Source: an uncultured Caryophanales bacterium
GTDB taxonomy: Bacteria; Bacillota_I; Bacilli_A; RFN20; CAG-826
Assembly (NCBI GenBank): GCA_937895315.1
Contig: CALAWM010000186.1
Span: forward strand, 1 to 15,840
Direction: 5' to 3'
DNA: 15,840 bases
In this document: piece by piece, positions 1 through 5,205 of the stretch
How positions within the stretch are numbered: the first letter of the stretch is position 1
Layout: every line of letters starts with the position of its first letter
Notes under the pieces: model-generated
What the model was told of the DNA's origin: nothing
Database searches by the model: none
The model's input: the letters and a program-made list of their open reading frames with translations, nothing else
Translations under genes and position numbers: made by a program

Positions 1-969
1 TTCCTCGGCTTCAGTCGTGGCTGGACCCCAGTTATCATTTGTTAATGCTGGATCAAAATCACCATAAGCAATTTCATATTGATGAGTGCCTGTTTCGCCA
101 TAAAGTATGCCGTCAATTGGTACAGTGTAATCATAATAACCGTGACGTCCAACTGGGGATTTGGTGGAATCCATATCAAGTCTTCCGCCCACATTAATGA
201 AATTTAAATAATTATTAACTTTTGGTTCAATCCGTCCAGGACTAATAATATCTTTGGTATGTTCACTTTGGAATCCTAAGCGCATAGCTTTAGTAATGTT
301 ATTATTGCCGTTGAATTTCGTATCACGCGCAAAATAAACCGGAATATTATCAAGCGTTGGTAAAACCCCATCGCCATCAATTAATAATCTAAATAAAACT
401 TTAATACCAAAATAATCCTTGGTATTAGCAAGTCCTTCTTCAACATTTTGTCGATTAGCCATGACCATCCGTGGCCGGTCATAAAGTTTAACCGGTTCGT
501 TTTTATCTTGATCTTTTGCAAAGAAACGTGATGTTACAGGGGTTAAACGACTATTATCAGAATAATTTTCATGACGTAATACAAAACTTAATGTTTGTGG
601 AGAGACATCTTGGTTTGTCCAATAGACATGACCTGTTTCACCAACACCACTGGTATCTTCTTGTAAGTTATATTTTGAAGAATCAGTGTCACTTATCGGC
701 GTCGATAAACGGAAACCAACTTGCGCAAAGCGTATTTCGGGAACATTAGTCCTAATCGAAAGCGATGTGGCGTTAGCGAAATATTGACCAAGGGCGAACC
801 CAAGGTAAGAAATAATGATAAGCACGGCAATGATAAAAGAGGAAATCCTAATTAATTTCCGCGCTCTTTTTTTTCGGCGCGCTTCTTTAAGGATATCTTC
901 GCCTATATCATAAGGTGCATGATCTGGTACTTTGTATTCAGGTTCTTTCACGTTATTCTCCAATTTCAT
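1..969 (-). CDS. Membrane-anchored extracellular protein, riboswitch-controlled, 3' end cut by window edge
   Basis: The reading frame is open from ATG at 967-969 to base 1 without a stop, giving 323 residues; the C-terminus lies outside the window. The first ~38 residues are charged and end in a strongly basic stretch (about 31-41). One hydrophobic helix follows (about 42-63), then a long polar, cysteine-free, presumably extracellular region. I do not recognise the family outright. Residues ~210-232 (VYF..DTKF....NITKAMRL) resemble VYLG.DTKI....VKAVRM in the paralog at 1904-2785, which suggests a distant, larger relative of the three SipW-type proteins; this is an inference. The leader carries a GEMM-I riboswitch, so expression should follow c-di-GMP. 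The SD before this ATG is poor (AAATCTA), so another start or inefficient initiation is possible. It could be a fibre anchor or minor subunit. Confidence 0.75.
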   Translation of the reverse strand, partial: MKLENNVKEPEYKVPDHAPYDIGEDILKEARRKKRARKLIRISSFIIAVLIIISYLGFALGQYFANATSLSIRTNVPEIRFAQVGFRLSTPISDTDSSKYNLQEDTSGVGETGHVYWTNQDVSPQTLSFVLRHENYSDNSRLTPVTSRFFAKDQDKNEPVKLYDRPRMVMANRQNVEEGLANTKDYFGIKVLFRLLIDGDGVLPTLDNIPVYFARDTKFNGNNNITKAMRLGFQSEHTKDIISPGRIEPKVNNYLNFINVGGRLDMDSTKSPVGRHGYYDYTVPIDGILYGETGTHQYEIAYGDFDPALTNDNWGPATTEAEE

Positions 970-1091
970 TAGATTTAAAACATCAAATGATGTTTCCCTA
1001 AGTCACATGTATTCACATTTTAGCATGAAAATAAAGACAATGGGATACTAATTCTTTAGTTTTTACTAAAGAAAGTAAGGGATTTTGAAAT

Positions 1092-1166
1092 AAAAAACGA
1101 TGCTAACCATAATTGCCCGAAATAGTAAGCTATCTTTTATTTCGTTTGTGGCAACTGGCTACCATC
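1092..1166 (-). terminator. Intrinsic terminator of riboswitch leader 1
   Basis: On the minus strand a long hairpin has its base GAUG (1163-1166) paired with CAUC (1099-1102), then G and a six-U run (1092-1097). Going inward, UAGCC pairs GGUUA and AGUUGCC pairs GGCAAUU, with a G-G mismatch and an AU bulge. A further inner stem is CGAAAUA/UAUUUCG. The 5' arm uses aptamer bases GGUAGCCAGUUGCC, so ligand-bound aptamer and this hairpin exclude each other. A weaker hairpin (GAUAGCU.. with ..AGCAUC) ends at the same U-run without using the aptamer. Confidence 0.65.
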
Positions 1167-1220
1167 TCAAGTGAAGGCCCTATAGTTTTGCGTCACTCAC
1201 TTTCATGAGTTTTGCCTTTT
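1148..1220 (-). promoter_or_regulatory. Class I cyclic-di-GMP riboswitch (GEMM-I), copy 1
   Basis: Read on the minus strand, the leader shows the GEMM-I pattern in order: AAAAGGCAAA, a 6-bp P2 stem ACUCAU/GUGAGU closed by a GAAA tetraloop (1195-1210), the conserved GACGCAAAAC (1185-1194), AUAGGGCC, and the closing GGUAGCCAGUUGCC (1150-1163), which corresponds to GGUAGCGGGGUUACC in the Vibrio Vc2 aptamer. The GNRA loop on P2 is the family's tetraloop for docking on P3. It lies between a consensus promoter and the membrane-anchored protein starting at 969. Copy 2 at 4776-4852 has the same core. Confidence 0.9.
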
Positions 1221-1229
1221 CATATAGTT

Positions 1230-1258
1230 ATTATATGTTATACATATAAGGATGTCAA
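1230..1258 (-). promoter_or_regulatory. Sigma-A promoter for riboswitch 1 leader
   Basis: On the minus strand, TTGACA (1253-1258) and TATAAT (1230-1235) are both perfect consensus hexamers separated by 17 bp. The expected start site is around 1222-1224, only a few bases before the aptamer, so the transcript begins essentially at the riboswitch. Confidence 0.88.
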
Positions 1259-1268
1259 TAATATAAAG

Positions 1269-1291
1269 AAAAAAGCCATGTTTTATGGCTT
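1269..1291 (-). terminator. Rho-independent terminator after the 124-aa membrane protein
   Basis: AAGCCAT (1273-1279) pairs with ATGGCTT (1285-1291) around a 5-nt loop. On the minus strand it runs directly into a T-run (A-run 1269-1274 on plus). It separates the small gene from the next promoter at 1258. The plus strand also has T5 after the stem, so it may work both ways. Confidence 0.8.
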
Positions 1292-1315
1292 GTTTTTCAA
1301 TATTTTTATCGTTTT

Positions 1316-1690
1316 TTATTCAGTTTTTTCGTCTTTAAGTTTTGCGAGTTCTTTTTCTAACTCTTCACGGGCTTGGCGCCGTGCTTCTTCAAGGAGTTCT
1401 TCTTTCGACATTGCTTGGAAATCCTTGTTAGTATTTTCATTCATTGTTTTAATCAGCAAGTAGATGTTAAGTAGGAATAAGACGATAAGTGGGAAGACAA
1501 TTAACATAAAGAACCAAACAGTGTTCGTTATGAACCATTTAATAAGTCCGGTACCGCCACCTTCGCTACTTGCTTTCATAATTAAGAAAGCGATGACCAC
1601 AAGTCCGATCATCAATGCAATTTCGAACCCGAGCAGAACGTAAGTTGCCCACGCTGGTAATTTAAACTTTTTCTTCATATCTTCGCCCAT
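1316..1690 (-). CDS. Small two-TM membrane protein with cytosolic helical tail (unknown function)
   Basis: This encodes 124 aa from ATG 1688-1690, preceded by GAGGTG with 8-9 nt spacing; an upstream TTG at 1705 has no SD and an internal ATG at 1678 is less well placed. After a short basic N-terminus there are two membrane helices (about residues 11-38 and 50-76), joined by a Gly/Ser-rich loop (SSEGGGTG). The C-terminal ~40 residues are highly charged, Glu/Lys/Arg-rich and probably a coiled coil (SKEELLEEARRQAREELEKE). I do not recognise a family. It has its own promoter and terminator and sits between the three-paralog operon and the second riboswitch unit, so it may serve the same surface system, but nothing in the sequence proves that. 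Confidence 0.75.
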   Translation of the reverse strand: MGEDMKKKFKLPAWATYVLLGFEIALMIGLVVIAFLIMKASSEGGGTGLIKWFITNTVWFFMLIVFPLIVLFLLNIYLLIKTMNENTNKDFQAMSKEELLEEARRQAREELEKELAKLKDEKTE

Positions 1691-1731
1691 ATCTTGGCAC
1701 CTCAAAACATTCTTATTTCGTACGTAAATAG

Positions 1732-1760
1732 ATTTTACATGAAATACACCTGGTAGTCAA
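1732..1760 (-). promoter_or_regulatory. Sigma-A promoter for the 124-aa membrane protein
   Basis: On the minus strand, TTGACT (1755-1760), a 17-bp spacer and TAAAAT (1732-1737) lie about 40 bp upstream of the chosen start codon. No riboswitch-like structure is visible in this short leader. Confidence 0.7.
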
Positions 1761-1821
1761 ATATATGTATATATTTCATTTATTTACTATAAATTCACTA
1801 AAGAGCAAAAAACTTCTTCTC

Positions 1822-1842
1822 TATGTATATTTCTTATACATA
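1822..1842. repeat. 8-bp inverted repeat upstream of the small membrane protein
   Basis: TATGTATA (1822-1829) and TATACATA (1835-1842) are exact inverted copies separated by 5 bp. They lie between the operon terminator at 1858-1886 and the promoter at 1732-1760. It could be a regulator site or simply AT-rich symmetry. Confidence 0.4.
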
Positions 1843-1857
1843 CTATTTTGGAGTAAT

Positions 1858-1886
1858 AGAAAAAGCACTCGATTGCTCAAGTGCTT
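1858..1886 (-). terminator. Rho-independent terminator of the three-paralog operon
   Basis: On the minus strand AAGCACTTGA, loop GCAA, TCGAGTGCTT forms a 10-bp stem with one G-U pair (1863-1886), followed by a T-rich run. It lies 17 bp after the stop codon of the last paralog. Confidence 0.88.
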
Positions 1887-1903
1887 CTTTTCGTAAATTT
1901 TTC

Positions 1904-2785
1904 TTATTCGGAAAGGGTATAAATATCTAAATCGATAGTGAATACACCACCGAGGTTAGCGTCAACAGCGTGCGGATCTTCCCCTTCGACAAAGAAGCGG
2001 AAAGTAACATCTTCAACACCGTCAGTTGGACCAATTCCAAATAAATCAGCGATCGCAGGAGCAACAGCTTCTGCGGTGGCAATTGTGTATTTTTGGGTAA
2101 GCGTTCCGGTGATAAGTGAAACACCAGAAGTTACTTTATAGCCCGCGACACCATAAGCACTTCTTGCGCCATCGGCTTCAATATACTTTGGATCAGAAAC
2201 TGCTTCCGTTGCATATAAGAAGTTTAGGCTTGGGGTGCCGGTATCAATACTACCGTCACTATAATTAATGACTGCCATTCTTACCGCTTTAACAATACCC
2301 GCATCTTCAGCAGTTGCGGAATTTTTAGGAGCGATTTTCGTATCCGGACCAAGGAATACTTTCATACCACTTGAATCCATAGATGAACGACTGAATGTGA
2401 CTGTAAAATCAATATAATATCCATCAGCAACACCGGCGGCACCACTCGTGGCAATAGTTTGAATTGACGAGGCGGAGACACTAGTTTGCGCCCACATTGG
2501 CCGGTATAAATTAAGACCATTTCCTGAGACATCGGTTACTACTTGCGGACTAGCAATGGTAATAATTGTTGTATCAGTTAAGGCTTGTTTGGTTGGCGTC
2601 GCCATGGTATTTAATGATGACTTATAGTCAACAAGTAAACTACTATCTGTGGTTGAAATTTTTGCTTCATTATAATTAATGGTTGCGCTTCGAACCGTCG
2701 AAAACCATGCAAGCGTTCCGCTTGTTGCAGCAATCGCGCTTACAAAGACAATCGTGATAGCAGTTCCAATTTTTCTTTTTTTCAT
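1904..2785 (-). CDS. SipW-type signal peptide exported protein, paralog 1
   Basis: This encodes 293 aa from ATG 2783-2785, with a modest SD (AGGA) 7 nt upstream. The N-terminus is basic (MKKRKIG), then hydrophobic, then TSGTLAWFSTVRSA (about 22-35). This fits the SipW-dependent class of signal peptide known from TasA/camelysin, where processing occurs near an A-[YW]-F-S motif. The mature part is Ser/Thr/Ala-rich, has no cysteine and looks beta-rich. It shares blocks with its two upstream paralogs: DGYYIDFTVTFSR, KVFLGPDTKI, DPKYI, and the C-terminal FRFFVEGED...GGVFTIDLDIY. It is the last gene of the riboswitch-led operon. A secreted, possibly fibre-forming surface protein is the likely role by analogy with TasA; the sequence alone does not show polymerisation. 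No sipW gene is present in the window. Confidence 0.8.
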   Translation of the reverse strand: MKKRKIGTAITIVFVSAIAATSGTLAWFSTVRSATINYNEAKISTTDSSLLVDYKSSLNTMATPTKQALTDTTIITIASPQVVTDVSGNGLNLYRPMWAQTSVSASSIQTIATSGAAGVADGYYIDFTVTFSRSSMDSSGMKVFLGPDTKIAPKNSATAEDAGIVKAVRMAVINYSDGSIDTGTPSLNFLYATEAVSDPKYIEADGARSAYGVAGYKVTSGVSLITGTLTQKYTIATAEAVAPAIADLFGIGPTDGVEDVTFRFFVEGEDPHAVDANLGGVFTIDLDIYTLSE

Positions 2786-2808
2786 GGTTTATTCCTATTA
2801 GCGAAATA

Positions 2809-2828
2809 CTCCCGGGGTGACCCGGGAG
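2809..2828 (-). other. GC-rich intercistronic hairpin between paralogs 2 and 1
   Basis: CTCCCGGG (2809-2816) and CCCGGGAG (2821-2828) form a perfect 8-bp stem with a 4-nt loop in the 64-bp gap between paralogs 2 and 1. On the minus strand only TATTT follows, so termination would be weak. It probably attenuates read-through or protects the 3' end of the upstream message. Confidence 0.7.
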
Positions 2829-2849
2829 GTCTTTTCAATTTGTTTATAA

Positions 2850-3680
2850 TTAGGCAACAACTTCAAGAGCGTATAAAGCGATATTGACGTTGAAGACACC
2901 GCCGATAATGGCGTTAACGGTTTGAGCATCTTCCCCTTCAATCCAAATACGGAAGGTAAGGTCGGTTGAGGCTAAAGTTCCGGAAGCAAGATCAGCAACG
3001 AGGTAACCAGCAGCATCAGCAGCGGCAATGGTTGTTTCGGTGGTGATTGCACCAGTTTTTAAAGCTGAGTCAGCTTGGACTTGGTGAGTGGTTGTACCAT
3101 AAGCACCGGTACCATCGACTAAGTATTTTGGGGAGGTTTCGGCAACTGGAGCCCAACGAAGGACTACTTCGCCATCACTGCCAAGGACGGCAAGACGGGT
3201 TGCAGGAACGACACTGTCATTTAAGGCTTGGTTAGAATCGGTTTTACCAACGATTTCGGTACCTGCACCAAGATAGACTTTGAAGCCGTTTTGGGCAAGG
3301 GTGTTGTCACGGCTAACGGTGACGGTGAAGTCAACGTAGAAACCATCAGCGGTACTAACGGTGTTAATAACGGAGGCGGTTGTGGTTGGGACAGCCCAAA
3401 CTGGTTTGTAGAATGTTTTGCCATCACCGGAGATATCGGTAATGCTATTGGCACCAGTAATGGTGGTAACGTTATCAACGGTATTACCAGTTACGGTATT
3501 TTGTGAACTTTTGTAGGCGACGACTAAGTTACCGCTTGCGCTAGTAACGGTTGCTTCTGTGTAATTAATGGAAGCAGTACGCACGGTTGTGAACCATGCA
3601 AAGGTTGAACTTGTTGCGGCAATACCACTTAAGAGGACGAGGCCGACAGCACTTAATAAAACTTTATTCTTTTTGTTCAT
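2850..3680 (-). CDS. SipW-type signal peptide exported protein, paralog 2
   Basis: This encodes 276 aa from ATG 3678-3680, preceded by AAAGGAGG at 8 nt, a very strong SD. The N-terminus is MNKKNK, a hydrophobic stretch, then SSTFAWFTTVRTASINY (about 24-40), the SipW-type motif shared with the neighbours. The mature region is rich in Thr, Val and Ala, has no cysteine, and contains ITDISGDGKTFYKPVWA, DGFYVDFTVTVSR, KVYLGAGTEI, PKYL and a C-terminal FRIWIEGED...GGVFNVNIALYALE. Base composition is visibly more GC-rich than that of its neighbours, with repetitive codon use, and the SD is strong. That suggests this is the most highly expressed, major subunit; this is an inference. It is the middle gene of the riboswitch-led operon. 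Confidence 0.82.
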   Translation of the reverse strand: MNKKNKVLLSAVGLVLLSGIAATSSTFAWFTTVRTASINYTEATVTSASGNLVVAYKSSQNTVTGNTVDNVTTITGANSITDISGDGKTFYKPVWAVPTTTASVINTVSTADGFYVDFTVTVSRDNTLAQNGFKVYLGAGTEIVGKTDSNQALNDSVVPATRLAVLGSDGEVVLRWAPVAETSPKYLVDGTGAYGTTTHQVQADSALKTGAITTETTIAAADAAGYLVADLASGTLASTDLTFRIWIEGEDAQTVNAIIGGVFNVNIALYALEVVA

Positions 3681-3704
3681 ATGTATTTCCTCCTTTGAAC
3701 ATTC

Positions 3705-3761
3705 ACCGGAAGTTGGCCGGTAATTCTTTACTCTTGTTGAGTTTTCTAATTGGGCAATTAG
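3705..3761. repeat. Two short inverted repeats between paralogs 3 and 2
   Basis: In the 128-bp gap between paralogs 3 and 2, ACCGG (3705-3709) pairs with CCGGT (3717-3721), and CTAATT (3746-3751) pairs with AATTAG (3756-3761). Neither is followed by a minus-strand T-run, so they look like mRNA structure elements rather than terminators. No separate promoter is convincing here. Confidence 0.4.
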
Positions 3762-3808
3762 GTTTTCTTAATATCGGTAGCGATAGCAAGTGTTGATTTT
3801 ATTGACTT

Positions 3809-4654
3809 CTAAGCTTCTAAGGCGTAGATGTCTAGTTCTACTTTGAACATGCCTCCGAGTGCTTTTTCGTTGGTTGTTTCTGTGTCAGTTCCTTCAATCC
3901 AGAACCGGAAGCCAACATAGGCTTCGGAGTCACTCGTTAAGTCGGCAATGAGGTAGGTGGCATCTGCTTGTTTATTAGCAGTAATGAATGCCGCCGTATT
4001 TAGTTCCGTCGCAGCTTTTTCTTCATATCCTGTTACTTGGTAAGCACTGCTTGTCGCATTTTCTACTAAGTATTTGGGGCTTACTTCCACTTCAGGAGCG
4101 TGAAGGTGGACGAGACTAGGGTTGGTCCTTGCACTATCATCGTAACTGATGATTGCCATCCGTGATGCTTTGACGGCATCAAGGTCTTTTTGATTACTAG
4201 CACTGACTGGCAAGATACTTGTTCCTTCCCCGAGATAGACTTTGAAGCCGCTTGGGGTAAGGGCACTTGCGTTGCTCCGTTCGATTTTGAGCATGAAGTC
4301 AATGAAGTAGCCATCAGCAGTTGTTACTTCATTAATTGATGAAGCAATCGTGTTTGTGCTTGACCATACTGGTTTGTAGAAGGATACACCGTTTCCCGAG
4401 ATATCTGTGACGCGGTTAGCACCAGTTAACGCAATGGCGTTTGGAGTGGTGTCTTCACCGGCAAAGGTATTAAGGGAGCCAGCGTAATTTACTACGAGGT
4501 CACTACTACTGTTTTCGATCGTCGCGCTACTAAACGTAAGCGAGGCGGTCCGTGTTGTCGTGAACCATGCAAAGGTTGTACTTCCTGCGGCTAAGCCACT
4601 GAGTAAAACGAGCGCCAAGGCACCGAACATTAATTGTTTTCTTTTTTTATCCAT
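3809..4654 (-). CDS. SipW-type signal peptide exported protein, paralog 3 (first gene of operon)
   Basis: The chosen start is ATG 4652-4654, preceded by AAGGAGG at 9 nt, giving 281 aa. The frame stays open to 4768, but that extension runs into the riboswitch terminator and is not translated sensibly. The N-terminus MDKKRKQ, a hydrophobic stretch and TTFAWFTTTRTASL (about 26-39) match the SipW-type signal of the two downstream paralogs. Shared blocks are VTDISGNGVSFYKPVWS, DGYFIDFMLKIER, KVYLGEGTSI, SPKYL and a C-terminal FRFWIEGTD...LGGMFKVELDIYALE. There is no cysteine. It is the first gene after GEMM-I riboswitch 2, so the whole operon should respond to c-di-GMP. A surface or fibre subunit is the likely role. 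Confidence 0.82.
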   Translation of the reverse strand: MDKKRKQLMFGALALVLLSGLAAGSTTFAWFTTTRTASLTFSSATIENSSSDLVVNYAGSLNTFAGEDTTPNAIALTGANRVTDISGNGVSFYKPVWSSTNTIASSINEVTTADGYFIDFMLKIERSNASALTPSGFKVYLGEGTSILPVSASNQKDLDAVKASRMAIISYDDSARTNPSLVHLHAPEVEVSPKYLVENATSSAYQVTGYEEKAATELNTAAFITANKQADATYLIADLTSDSEAYVGFRFWIEGTDTETTNEKALGGMFKVELDIYALEA

Positions 4655-4751
4655 GTAAACAATCCTCCTTCGTGCGCTTGTCTTGTGTCGTACAAGTTCG
4701 ACCGAGTTAGGAGATTGTGTTTCGTTATTATTACGTTTAGTCTCAGGTAAT

Positions 4752-4787
4752 AAAAACAGCCACCTCAATCTAATATCTCGGTAGCTG
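4752..4787 (-). terminator. Intrinsic terminator of riboswitch leader 2
   Basis: On the minus strand CAGCUACC (4780-4787) pairs along all 8 positions with GGUGGCUG (4757-4764, one G-U), followed directly by UUUUU (4752-4756) and AUU. The 5' arm is the closing strand of the aptamer and includes the ACC that corresponds to the ligand-contacting C92 region of Vc2. Ligand binding should therefore prevent termination. Confidence 0.82.
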
Positions 4788-4852
4788 GCTATCTTATTTT
4801 ACTAAGACCCTGTAGTTTTGCGTCACTAGATCGCTCTAGTTTTGCCCTTTTA
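4776..4852 (-). promoter_or_regulatory. Class I cyclic-di-GMP riboswitch (GEMM-I), copy 2
   Basis: On the minus strand: AAAAGGGCAAA (ending about 4841), a perfect 6-bp P2 ACUAGA/UCUAGU with GCGA tetraloop (4825-4840), GACGCAAAAC (4815-4824), ACAGGGUCUUA pairing with UAAGAU of P3 (4803-4808 with 4791-4796), and AGCCAGCUACC closing the aptamer. This is the order and sequence of the GEMM-I consensus. It lies in the leader of the three-paralog operon, about 120 nt before the first start codon, and the diguanylate cyclase is divergently encoded from 5206. Confidence 0.92.
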
Positions 4853-4859
4853 CACACTT

Positions 4860-4887
4860 ATTATATAAAACTGCATATTTTTGTCAA
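4860..4887 (-). promoter_or_regulatory. Sigma-A promoter for the three-paralog operon
   Basis: On the minus strand, TTGACA (4882-4887), a 16-bp spacer and TATAAT (4860-4865) are perfect hexamers. The start site should be near 4852, placing the GEMM-I aptamer at the very 5' end of the message. The remaining intergenic DNA from 4888 to about 5075 is AT-rich and shows nothing else I can support. Confidence 0.88.
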
Positions 4888-5077
4888 TACTATTTACTCA
4901 CAATTTTCATTTTTTATATTTATTAATTTTATTTCAATTTTTTTATTTTTTTTCGTGACTTTCCACTTTTTAAATATAGTTCTTTAAAATCGGTATTTTT
5001 CAAGCGTATTTTAAAATATTATTTAAATCATGCGTGTGCGCGCGTTATTTAATAGGTAAAATTTTCTCGATATCTAT

Positions 5078-5105
5078 TTGCATTTGCACATGGAAACGAT
5101 AAAAT
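5078..5105 (+). promoter_or_regulatory. Candidate distal promoter of the diguanylate cyclase
   Basis: TTGCAT (5078-5083), a 16-bp spacer and TAAAAT (5100-5105) lie about 100 bp upstream of the start codon. The proximal candidate at 5153-5180 is of similar quality. Confidence 0.4.
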
Positions 5106-5126
5106 ATCTACATAGAAAGCACTATC

Positions 5127-5146
5127 ATAATATTGCTTAATATTAT
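5127..5146. repeat. Perfect 8-4-8 inverted repeat upstream of the diguanylate cyclase
   Basis: ATAATATT (5127-5134), GCTT, AATATTAT (5139-5146) form an exact inverted repeat between two candidate promoters and 6 bp before the proximal -35. Its position suits an operator; the AT-rich background makes chance symmetry possible. Confidence 0.45.
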
Positions 5147-5152
5147 AGGGTA

Positions 5153-5180
5153 TTGGAAACAGTACCCTTTATGATAAAAT
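5153..5180 (+). promoter_or_regulatory. Candidate proximal promoter of the diguanylate cyclase
   Basis: TTGGAA (5153-5158), a 16-bp spacer and TAAAAT (5175-5180) lie 25 bp before the ATG. An inverted repeat AGGGTA/TACCCT (5147-5152 and 5163-5168) flanks and overlaps the -35, so a repressor site is possible here too. Confidence 0.5.
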
Positions 5181-5205
5181 ACTTCTTAAAGCCAAAGGAA
5201 AAAGT

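Noticed and set aside
1221..1232. Pairing of AACUAU before the aptamer with AUAGCUU after it as a P1 antiterminator in leader 1
   Set aside because: These upstream bases lie between the -10 and the expected start site, so they are probably not in the transcript.
1212..1463. Plus-strand 83-aa frame over the promoter and small membrane protein gene
   Set aside because: It lies across the minus-strand terminator and the well-supported gene at 1316-1690, and has no SD or recognisable content.
3228..3506. Plus-strand 92-aa Gly-rich frame inside paralog 2
   Set aside because: Antisense shadow of the biased codon use of paralog 2; the minus frame has the signal peptide, SD and conserved paralog blocks.
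4655..4768. N-terminal extension of paralog 3 to an upstream start at 4768
   Set aside because: The extension reaches the riboswitch terminator, lacks an SD and would bury the signal peptide; ATG 4654 has AAGGAGG.
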